The notes beneath the pieces were generated by a model. That model searched no databases. It was not told where the DNA came from and saw only the letters and a list, made by a program, of their open reading frames with translations. A DNA stretch of 64,000 nucleotides from Komagataella phaffii GS115 (taxonomy: Eukaryota > Ascomycota > Pichiomycetes > Pichiales > Pichiaceae). The stretch covers positions 930,001 through 994,000 of the forward strand of contig NC_012964.1 in assembly GCF_000027005.1 (NCBI RefSeq). The letters run 5' to 3'. Position 1 is the stretch's first letter; every line of letters begins with the position of its first letter. Shown here in pieces: positions 54,001 through 61,706 of the stretch. The position numbers were made by a program, and so were the translations under genes.

Positions 54001-56672
54001 TGAAGATTTGGTGCTACTTGTTCATGCTTACTGTGTTCGTTCTTGTAGTGTTGGTCTCTGACGGTAAAAGAATTATCATTAATGTTGGGTTGTATTTCTG
54101 GTTCTTCCAGTTCCTCATGTTCTTCAAGTTCTTGATATCCTTGATATTCAATGTTTTGCAACTCTTGGTGTTTCACAGACTCTTCAAAGTCTTTTTGATA
54201 ATTTTCGTTTTGCAGAGTTAAACTGTGATCAGCTGTTGCATCTGCCAGTGCATTTGCAGTATGAAATTCAGAACTGGAAGAACTGTGAATGTTCGTTGCA
54301 ACTTGCTCATCTAAAGATTCCATATCTTCTACGTTTGGGCTAGAAGCTGGAAGGGTTGGCAAGTTATCAATATTGCTGTCAATTATAGGCGTTAGGTTTT
54401 CGTCTTCATCAGATACAGGGTGATCTATAGTCGTCGATTTCGACACTTCACACACTTCATGAGGCGATTTGTTTTCTATCTCAGCTTGAGACTTCAAAAG
54501 TTCTTCATATCGATCAGTAGAATTGCGGTCTTCGGGATTATCTGCGGGCGAAATATGTAAGTGCTGAGCTGGCGATTCTGATTTGTTTGAATCATTTGAA
54601 GATTCTCCCTCTAGTACAAAACTGGCATTTGCTTCCGAGTAGCTATTTTCTGCCGAGGGTTGTGAAGAAAGAGAATTCAAATTAGAGCCCTCCTGATCGA
54701 TCGGCGAAGATGTTGCCTTAAGATCCTCTACAAAATGTGCAGGTTCTATATCTTCCATTTCACCCATACTTTGATCGATCTCTGCTTCGACTGTTACTGC
54801 ACCATCCAGGTTTCTACACGCATCTCCAATATCAGCATTAGATTTGCTCTCTTGTGTTGACGTAGATTCAACTTTGTTCGATTCATGTTCCAATGAAAGA
54901 TGGGATAAAGCCGGTTGTTCATTGTGAGCTTTTAAAGAAGAGCTCAACATTTCAAGAACAGAAGGAACGAAAACTGGAGGTGCCACCCCAGCTTCTGTTT
55001 CGGAGTCACTAGAGCTATCAAACATTGTTGGTCTTTGTTGCGCTATGGTACTTGGAGGTTCCTTATCTGTAGCTGATGGTTTATTAGCAGATTCGGAATT
55101 AGACCTATATTCTTGTGAATTTTCTTCACCCGCATCGCTTTCTGAATCAATTTTGTCCTCCTCAACCTTTCCCCGGGATTCACTTTGATTCAAAAGTTCC
55201 TGGTTCATATTAATCATGAACTCAGCAATCCCTTGAATGTTAGTAGAGTCCAAAATGTTGAGATCGGTATCAACTTGAGTTGTTGTTTCTTCATCTTCTT
55301 TCTGATGTGTCAAGTACTCAGTGGTGTTATTATTAGCTGTGAAGTAATTAGTGTCGTGAGAAGGAGATGATGATTCGTCGGAAGTGTTATTCTCCGAATG
55401 TGTATTTTCATGTGGAGAACTCACATTGACTATGCTCTGAGACGTTTCGGCTCTAGGTTGCATGAATCCATAGATTGAAGAAGATGAGTATCTATAGTTA
55501 GCTTCTGGAATATCATCTTTATCCTCAGAAAGGTCCGATTGCGTGTCTTGGTCCTCATCTTCTTCTTCACTCTGTTCATTGCCTTGCTCTTGCAATCCTT
55601 GCAATTCTTGAATTTCTTCTTCTTTTTCTTCCTCCTCTCCCTCCTCTTGGCCCTGTTCTTCTTCTTCTTCTGAATCTTGGGTCTCCAATGCTTCATATTC
55701 TACAAAGGGACTTTCCTCTTCCTGGCTGTCATGGTGTATTTGCGAGTTGAAGGGCTGAATTTGAGTTTGGCCAACCGTACTATCTGCCAATTCTGGAAAA
55801 CGGGCGTCTGAATCATCATTATTTTCTGATTCTTCGGGTTCTTCACTTTGTATTCTTGCAATCTTCTCAGTTGGTTCAGCATATTCAGCACTTTCGTTAA
55901 GCAGAGAGGTCAAAGCGTAAGTTACTTCTGACTCATCATATTCGAGGTGGGTGGAGGTAGATGATTCCACCGGATTGTCTTTTAGATCATTTTCATTCTC
56001 AGAACTCTCGTACTCTAGTTCTTGATCAGATCGAGGTCCGTCTGAAAATTCCTGCTCATCTTCGTTATCTTCAGACGATGGCCCATCATCCACTTCAATG
56101 ATTTCCAGGTCAGATCCCAAATCACTCTCTTCATTCTGAGGCTCCTTGAATTCATCATCTTCTTCAAGCTCAGGAACTTCTTCATCTTGCCACTGACTCT
56201 GATCCACTATTGGGGTCTGTTCCTCCTCTTCTACGAAGCTCGATTCAGATTGGGCACTCAAAGTATCTTTGTTCCTTTTAGCACTGGCTAGTAACTGACC
56301 CAATTTTTCAAACTCAGAGTCGTTTACTTGCACATGTTGATTCAATCTTTCTCTTTCACTTTGTAATTGTCGGATCATCTGTTTCTCTTCAGTTTGAGTC
56401 TCCAACAATGAGTTCTTAGCCTCAACTGTTATAGACTTCATCCAAGATACTAACTCATCTTCATTCTTGTCACCATTCGTGAGAAGATGAGTGTGCTTCT
56501 TTGTTGGCAAGTCAGTTAGCTTTCTGAGATAGCTTGACTTGGAAATGATGCTATCATTCAGTGAGAAACTCAATGAAGGAAGTTGAGGCAAGTGGCCTGG
56601 CAATTTATGTAAGGAATTCACAGTAGATGCCTTCTCCTTCCTTTTCTTTTCGGAATTCGTTTTACTGTCCAT
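51012..56672 (-). CDS. Very large acidic low-complexity protein with C-terminal RG tail
   Basis: The 1886-residue protein is acidic and Ser/Glu/Asp-rich along nearly its whole length. It has a Lys-rich N-terminal 60 residues, a coiled-coil-like stretch at about 85-130 (LLETQTEEKQMIRQLQSERE), and polyacidic runs at about 150-370. Near about 1535 it has an RS-like RRSRSRSRKP patch, and a conserved-looking segment SYMRTRSGKFIGANTVEEL lies at about 1730. It ends in GRGRGRGRGRG, an RG-rich tail often found in RNA- or DNA-binding proteins. Size and charge recall yeast Esc1 of the nuclear periphery, but there is no sequence evidence for that. No function is assigned. It is divergent from TRS130. Confidence 0.8.
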   Translation of the reverse strand: MDSKTNSEKKRKEKASTVNSLHKLPGHLPQLPSLSFSLNDSIISKSSYLRKLTDLPTKKHTHLLTNGDKNEDELVSWMKSITVEAKNSLLETQTEEKQMIRQLQSERERLNQHVQVNDSEFEKLGQLLASAKRNKDTLSAQSESSFVEEEEQTPIVDQSQWQDEEVPELEEDDEFKEPQNEESDLGSDLEIIEVDDGPSSEDNEDEQEFSDGPRSDQELEYESSENENDLKDNPVESSTSTHLEYDESEVTYALTSLLNESAEYAEPTEKIARIQSEEPEESENNDDSDARFPELADSTVGQTQIQPFNSQIHHDSQEEESPFVEYEALETQDSEEEEEQGQEEGEEEEKEEEIQELQGLQEQGNEQSEEEDEDQDTQSDLSEDKDDIPEANYRYSSSSIYGFMQPRAETSQSIVNVSSPHENTHSENNTSDESSSPSHDTNYFTANNNTTEYLTHQKEDEETTTQVDTDLNILDSTNIQGIAEFMINMNQELLNQSESRGKVEEDKIDSESDAGEENSQEYRSNSESANKPSATDKEPPSTIAQQRPTMFDSSSDSETEAGVAPPVFVPSVLEMLSSSLKAHNEQPALSHLSLEHESNKVESTSTQESKSNADIGDACRNLDGAVTVEAEIDQSMGEMEDIEPAHFVEDLKATSSPIDQEGSNLNSLSSQPSAENSYSEANASFVLEGESSNDSNKSESPAQHLHISPADNPEDRNSTDRYEELLKSQAEIENKSPHEVCEVSKSTTIDHPVSDEDENLTPIIDSNIDNLPTLPASSPNVEDMESLDEQVATNIHSSSSSEFHTANALADATADHSLTLQNENYQKDFEESVKHQELQNIEYQGYQELEEHEELEEPEIQPNINDNSFTVRDQHYKNEHSKHEQVAPNLQNNLQSKGAEDAHIKVASEEKQDLQTTAQQLEDTNSHFPEDFNGEPSISEMRDISSTQALTNVNLEGLQPNSVTDEKDELPLDTGVSKVKSVLQSLQFVEQIIEEAVEYDLFPFDEDENVRLDENNETKTEPEKVETTCGANNEQDVVSTIASIARNSDRSSTFCEEEDTAFESAIYQNESFAEAQNEESVTAANLNGLGPLYHQSSNIPGEFSENITIDRKSEEDGAVSDEPDKREEENDSNDSESLEITSVARNQGSLMAKQSSAEDKEQKDVLAFSVASRAGSDHNDSQVDASVSDIDDPNKNSKFNETSADETVHSDSTFIRDTEAFKNELSLGNSIFSRLREVPEKLFTVLKSVDVSDAVLDNSEEPLMQISVDQTKSGIDEGEDALETPVQSDEEDEVVSAAIALTSDVIPNSSPGSSNESSSNGVVGDKNSNEIPPDSMNELAASSESEPASESNIQTKPESQEEIDLQDLQHSSITDSVQPPNVEERVNYEESALFPTKGANSLDQTIESASSPRKHKLEELSERPKLKVLKSLFTQLFKRDSPNQEPSEPVSVASNDTKESIHNDYKTETLVVKREETEIFSPISEDDDQSLRSTNTTLENDPATSIAETDHMNDINQNTEEASEDSGERRSRSRSRKPLYVSTSSSRPNQRIPSTSRVTRSSAKPPAERTRSKSPVLCSPYSPDTRRVSGRLLQTNAASKQSPVESSNDGWSSPNNPNKLSTVHHPGPEKEKEEQSISAGEISTVSEGKPEPFDNFELLVAKKSKASSPHSLKKESKSKEQAENQVTPVTSPKVQLSTPKIATPGLGSPDHSYMRTRSGKFIGANTVEELQEAHNEEVFQNNLISEIASGKIHISKVLTDISKEMLYETADDEKKHLEADKALFGGDLNTLRPTQDLAQEPKSEKNQALIHGTDSVGGSKIQKGRISKKATPKRQSETLKMRGRGDEMIRARGALVRGRPRGRGRGRGRGRGRGRGQAKGDSQSNE

Positions 56673-56886
56673 TATTTATTGACCAATTGGCAACTTTAAG
56701 CCGTTTGGTGCTTTAGGGGAGACTGAAAAGGCTGACTTGACTTTCTTTCTGTACAGAAAGATGTTCGTGGGCTATCGCGAGGAAGTTTCTTACATAATCA
56801 GTATCTATCCTCATCTCTTCAAACTTCAAGTTCAAGCAGCTTCCACGCATCACTTGGACAATCCTCTTCCCTTACTGTGAGTAGCC

Positions 56887-59800
56887 ATGGATTGCAAGAT
56901 TAAGATCGGTGTTTATGACCCTCTTGGCTGCAGCGAGCACTGGGAAGAGATGCTCATGTCGAAGCAGCCTTTGACAAATTTGCATTGGAAACTGGGGCCT
57001 CAAAGCGTGTTGAAATCACTTCCACCATTGCATCTGGACATCGTGAAAGAGGTCCCAATTTCCATAAAGAACATCAACCCTAGTACTATACAGGAAGATA
57101 ATGACCAGTACTTTCATTCCGTTTTATTGGAAACTAAAAATACGGCCAGTGTGCCCGTGAAGATCATGATCGTTGGAAGCGACAGCTTGGATGACTATCG
57201 TTCCAGGATAAGGCCTCTGGTCAAGGAGTGGTTAAAAGCAGAAGTGCATTCAAAAATAATAAAGCCTAAGTGGCAAATTGTCTTCTATATAGACGCGTCT
57301 ACGAAAGACAGAACTTCCATTTTTCAAAAGTTAAAAACTGATTTTGGAGGAGACATTGAGGAAACTGTTGAGAGGTGCATTAAGTTGAAAGAAAAATATG
57401 CCACAAAACAGGAAGAGACTGAGAGCTGGACTTCATTTGTATCTGGACTTAAAGATATGATATTACAGCATTTTACGTTTAAATTGCAGTTCCTAGAAGG
57501 TATTCTGCAGAAAATAAACCTGAAAAGGAATCTTGCAAATCCAATATATCCATTAGCATTTAGACAATTGATCGCAACCACATACAAAGATATGTCATTG
57601 TTTAACGACTCGTTGGCAAGCTATGAGATACTGAGAAAAAACTTTGAAAATTTGTTGGCAAAGAAGGAGTTTGTTTGTGAAAATAATGTTGAATGGGCGC
57701 AAGATATAGATGGATTTTTTTCCAAGTATCAGGAATTAAACCTTATTGATGAGTTATTGAAGAAAACAGTTACCAAGTATACGTTTCACACTTCAGTTTT
57801 CCTGCAAGAGTTTGACTTGTACCTTCAATTGATAAAGCTTCCCGCAACATTAACGTCTTCGAAGGCCCGGCTTACTACAGAAATGTTCAAACGATTTAAA
57901 TCTTTCATGACAACAATACTAGCAATATCGTCAGAATCAGAGGAGTTGCAAAACTATGAAATGGTTTATAGATTGATAGACATATTCTTGAGTCATCCTG
58001 AAATTTTGTCATTAACGGAGTTGGCTTTCAAACACATCAATACCGATGATGTTCAAGATTTATCTGATTTTCCTCAAGTGATTGAGTTATGTGGAGAATT
58101 AAGATTGTATCAAAGAACCAATTTTAAGAAACTGGGCGAAGCATTCAATTACCATGTTGCAGATATCCCTCTGCGGGATGTTCACCCTACTAATTACAAG
58201 ATTCGATCAGCAGTTTTAAAGCAGTTTTTTTCCTCTGAAGAATCTTTCCAAAATCATTTCATTGAGCTCACAGAGCTCACCATCCAGCATTTTATTGACT
58301 GTAATAATCGAAGACGGACTGCTGACACCTTGACCACAGAACTGGCCATAATGGCCTACGAAAAAGGTGACTATGAGAAAACCCGAACTATCATTCATGA
58401 TGCAATTTACTATTTTAAGGAACAGGGTTGGAATTTTGTAAGCGGATACGCCTTGAAAGTGTACATCGATTGTTTGCACAAGACAAATGAGAAAGACAGT
58501 TTGTTGTTTTTGGGCTCATATCTTCAGTTGTTTGCCACCAACTCCTTAGCACCGTCGCAAGCAGACCAATGCGTGAAAGAAGTTAAGAAGCGAATTGACA
58601 ATGTTCCAGAAACTGAATATGATTTGACAAATTTTTGTTCCGTTTCAGTTGGTACTAATCAAATAGTTAACACTGTTGACACGTATTCCATTGAGATAAC
58701 GTTGTATAACACCGTCCAGTCTGAAAATGAGCGGCTAGTATTTGATAAGATGTCACTGCATCTTGAGTCCAACGATGGAAAGAAAAGACTTGCTTTTGAG
58801 ATTGATTCTGTGGAGCTGAAAAACGATAAGATTTTACTCACCAGTAGGCAGATTATCAATGATGAGTTTGTTGTTAAGAAGCTGATCTGTTACATGGGAA
58901 AACTCAAGTTTGTCAAATCGTTTAGTGATTGGTTTTCCACTAGTCGCATTCTGCTATATCAACAGTTGACCACAAACGATCTTCAAACGAAGAATACGAT
59001 ATTGTCAGTGGATCTACCAACTACGAGAGAGCTGAATATGGAAAGAATTCTTGTGAATTGTTACACTGGAGATCAGGATATTCAAAACCTTGTTTTTGAC
59101 TTTACGGAAACAGAAATTGACCAAACTTTGGAAGGAATGAAATTAGTGCACAATGGCGAGGAAGTTTCTTTTGAGCTTCTGGAAATTGCTGGCAGTCTCT
59201 TAAAACCGATTCGTTTGAATGGCACCATCAAAAGGAATAGTCACCTTGAGCTGTTTATACCTTATTCAAGAGTGGAATATGACACAAAAGTGTTGTTCAA
59301 TGTCACTTGCAGGTATGAATCAACCGAAGGTTTTGAATTTAGCAACAGTTATCAGAGAAATCTTAACATATCGTTATCGATTGCTGTTTCTGTGCAGGAT
59401 CTATTCAAGGACAGGTTTCTCTACTCCAATTTCACAATAGGCACCTCAACGCAAGATAAATATCTAATAATTTCAGATACAAAGTTCTATTCTCCGGATT
59501 CCAAAACCGAAACAGATGCAACTTTCAGAATAACCACAGGTTATATTCCAGATTCTATACTTGCAAGTTACGAGCAAAGAGTATCTGTGTTTTACATTCT
59601 CGAGCCATTTGAGAATTGTTCTGTTCAAAATTTGTGTTTGAAAGTGACTTACAGAAGTATCGAATTGGAATGTCGAAAGTACTCCAGAGCTCGGTTGACG
59701 CAAATTTTGACTGAGGAAAAGTTACTCAACTACTTCTTTTTGGTGGAATCTATTTGTGATGACTTAGAATTTGATGAATTAACTTATTACAACAAAAAGA

Positions 59801-60498
59801 TCGTAAAATCAAAATCAGTCCCTCAATGGCAGGATCAACTGATGGCAGAATTCCAGAATAAAGACAAGAACCTTTTCAGAGCCGTTAATCATTTCTTGGA
59901 CATACTTGCTCACGGAATATATGCCGACGATCATTCGGTAGTTTCAATGGAACTTTTTATTGATGTTCCTATGCCGTCGATCGATATCTTACACGTTGTC
60001 GATTTTGAGCCTATAGAGCAAAATGTGCAAGATTTCAGGGTGGAAGAGCCTATACAATTCGCATTAAAACTCAAGACGGATACTAGATGGTCCGATATGG
60101 ACTTTGGAAAGCAAGAAAGTTGTTCAGAATTATCGAATGATGATAAAGAAACGGTGGATAAAACTACAGGGGAAGAGAAAAAAGTAGAATTGAACAGAAA
60201 TATAAATAAAAAGTATTGTTTTTCCTTGGAAGTCCAGGATTCTGATACTTGGTTGATTAGCGGAATTACCACATTTACTTACGAGGTGGATTTCTCCAGA
60301 GGGAAAAATATAACTACCTTTGATGAAATGCGATTTGTTTTGATACCCTTGAAGACCGGACAACTTTTGCTTCCCAAAGTCGAAATCAAACATGGAGACC
60401 CTGGTGAGTCTTTGAGATATGAGGTGGATTACAAGAATGGTTCCGAAAGTATTTTGGTGGTTAGTGCGTCCAAAAACGCAACAACAGTCTCATTTTGA
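56887..60498 (+). CDS. TRS130: TRAPPII complex subunit Trs130
   Basis: The 1203-residue protein is about the length of yeast Trs130 (1102). Its N-terminal region has the TRAPPC10/Trs130 features: KIGVYDPLGC, then KIMIVGSDSLDDYRSRI and KPKWQIVFYIDAS, followed by a long alpha-helical solenoid. A beta-rich C-terminal half begins at about 560. TRAPPII is a guanine-nucleotide exchange factor for Ypt31/32 at the late Golgi. It is convergent with HEM4, with 19 bp between stops. Confidence 0.85.
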   Translation: MDCKIKIGVYDPLGCSEHWEEMLMSKQPLTNLHWKLGPQSVLKSLPPLHLDIVKEVPISIKNINPSTIQEDNDQYFHSVLLETKNTASVPVKIMIVGSDSLDDYRSRIRPLVKEWLKAEVHSKIIKPKWQIVFYIDASTKDRTSIFQKLKTDFGGDIEETVERCIKLKEKYATKQEETESWTSFVSGLKDMILQHFTFKLQFLEGILQKINLKRNLANPIYPLAFRQLIATTYKDMSLFNDSLASYEILRKNFENLLAKKEFVCENNVEWAQDIDGFFSKYQELNLIDELLKKTVTKYTFHTSVFLQEFDLYLQLIKLPATLTSSKARLTTEMFKRFKSFMTTILAISSESEELQNYEMVYRLIDIFLSHPEILSLTELAFKHINTDDVQDLSDFPQVIELCGELRLYQRTNFKKLGEAFNYHVADIPLRDVHPTNYKIRSAVLKQFFSSEESFQNHFIELTELTIQHFIDCNNRRRTADTLTTELAIMAYEKGDYEKTRTIIHDAIYYFKEQGWNFVSGYALKVYIDCLHKTNEKDSLLFLGSYLQLFATNSLAPSQADQCVKEVKKRIDNVPETEYDLTNFCSVSVGTNQIVNTVDTYSIEITLYNTVQSENERLVFDKMSLHLESNDGKKRLAFEIDSVELKNDKILLTSRQIINDEFVVKKLICYMGKLKFVKSFSDWFSTSRILLYQQLTTNDLQTKNTILSVDLPTTRELNMERILVNCYTGDQDIQNLVFDFTETEIDQTLEGMKLVHNGEEVSFELLEIAGSLLKPIRLNGTIKRNSHLELFIPYSRVEYDTKVLFNVTCRYESTEGFEFSNSYQRNLNISLSIAVSVQDLFKDRFLYSNFTIGTSTQDKYLIISDTKFYSPDSKTETDATFRITTGYIPDSILASYEQRVSVFYILEPFENCSVQNLCLKVTYRSIELECRKYSRARLTQILTEEKLLNYFFLVESICDDLEFDELTYYNKKIVKSKSVPQWQDQLMAEFQNKDKNLFRAVNHFLDILAHGIYADDHSVVSMELFIDVPMPSIDILHVVDFEPIEQNVQDFRVEEPIQFALKLKTDTRWSDMDFGKQESCSELSNDDKETVDKTTGEEKKVELNRNINKKYCFSLEVQDSDTWLISGITTFTYEVDFSRGKNITTFDEMRFVLIPLKTGQLLLPKVEIKHGDPGESLRYEVDYKNGSESILVVSASKNATTVSF

Positions 60499-60517
60499 AG
60501 TAAGGCTCATTTTGTCT

Positions 60518-61315
60518 TTAGTGCACTTTTTGTATAGACAATAGTAAAGAGATAGGCTCTGGCTTAGGTGCCACAACTTTTGGTTTCAGGTTTTTGCTTA
60601 GAAGGTATTTTTCTGTGGTTGGCCCGATAGATGCAATATTAAATTGGTCTTTGGTGTGTTGAAGATACGTTACAATGTCCTCTGTTCCTTGAGGCGAAAA
60701 GAAGACCACCCAACTGGAACTTCTTTGCGATTGGTCGATGCTGTCAACGGCAGACTTGAATCTAGTCACGATATCATCCCTAGGAAGAGTCTTGTAGACA
60801 ATCTTTTCGTAAAGTTGAAAGTTGTTAGAGAGTAAACATTTGGGAATTATGTCTCTCCTTGTTTCTCCCGTGAAAAACGTTATATGCTTGTCAGAATCTT
60901 CAATTCCAGTGTAAATGTCATCATTCAAAATTATCTGGGCTAGAATGGATCCGTTTCCTGCCTTATCTCCGCCTCGTAGATCCACGAAGCCAGCATCCGC
61001 AAGTATTCTGTAGGTGGCAGGGCCAACTGTATAGACAGGTTTACTATAGATGATTTGTGTAATTTCAGGATCAGTACGTCTCAGTATTTGCATACACTCA
61101 TTCAGCATTTCTACAGCTCTTTGGGACGTAATAATAAACGCCAAAGTTTTATGCAAAAAGTAGTCAGTCTTGAGAAATGCGATGATCTCAGATTTCTCCA
61201 TGTGAATATGATCTAAAAGTGGTACGAAATCGGTCGAGTAGCCACTACTTACGAAGTTCTCCAGATAAGGATCCTTCGGTGTAGTTTTATTCTTCAGAAG
61301 AATGGCTTTTGGCAT
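60518..61315 (-). CDS. HEM4: Uroporphyrinogen-III synthase
   Basis: The 265-residue protein starts at the ATG 61313-61315 (MPKAILLKNKT); the 14-codon upstream extension begins with TTG. It has the two-lobed Hem4 fold, with FIITSQRAVEML and TVGPATYRILADAG in the first lobe. GNGSILAQII and FFTGETRRDIIP follow, then WVVFFSPQGTED and IASIGPTTEKYLL in the second. S. cerevisiae Hem4 has 275 residues. The enzyme cyclises hydroxymethylbilane to uroporphyrinogen III in the cytosol, in haem and sirohaem synthesis. Confidence 0.92.
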   Translation of the reverse strand: MPKAILLKNKTTPKDPYLENFVSSGYSTDFVPLLDHIHMEKSEIIAFLKTDYFLHKTLAFIITSQRAVEMLNECMQILRRTDPEITQIIYSKPVYTVGPATYRILADAGFVDLRGGDKAGNGSILAQIILNDDIYTGIEDSDKHITFFTGETRRDIIPKCLLSNNFQLYEKIVYKTLPRDDIVTRFKSAVDSIDQSQRSSSWVVFFSPQGTEDIVTYLQHTKDQFNIASIGPTTEKYLLSKNLKPKVVAPKPEPISLLLSIQKVH

Positions 61316-61706
61316 GATATGGGACAACAAGAAGACGGTACTATTAACTACGGTCAAAGTGAGAGAATTTTGATGGTGTTGATTATATAATCACACCAGT
61401 TTTCATCTGAAAAGAAATGACATATTTGGCAAAGAAAGGGGGTCAACGTAGTTAGATGTTACTGACTAAACTTCTCGGTACCTGCTGAAACATAAATGCA
61501 AAACCGGACTGGCTTTGGAAAAAGGGTTAGAGAGTAATTTGCAGCAGCTCATCGTCATCCACCCCAAGATTAGAGAATATTATTCAGACCCAATGCAAAA
61601 AAAAAAAAGTAGGGGGTTCGAGAAATACACACTTCACTCAGACATCAGATTTGCTACGAAGCCCATCATATCTACCATATAAGGACTACTGCTAAACTGA
61701 GTAACT
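61316..61706. other. Divergent promoter HEM4/TSC2-like
   Basis: These 391 bp separate the start codons. An A12 run lies near 61597. No ORF was found. A GGTTCGA near 61615 looks like a tRNA B box but no cloverleaf can be built around it. Confidence 0.5.

Noticed and set aside
61605..61640. tRNA-like B box GGTTCGA
   Set aside because: No A box or acceptor stem flanks it; it follows a poly-A run.
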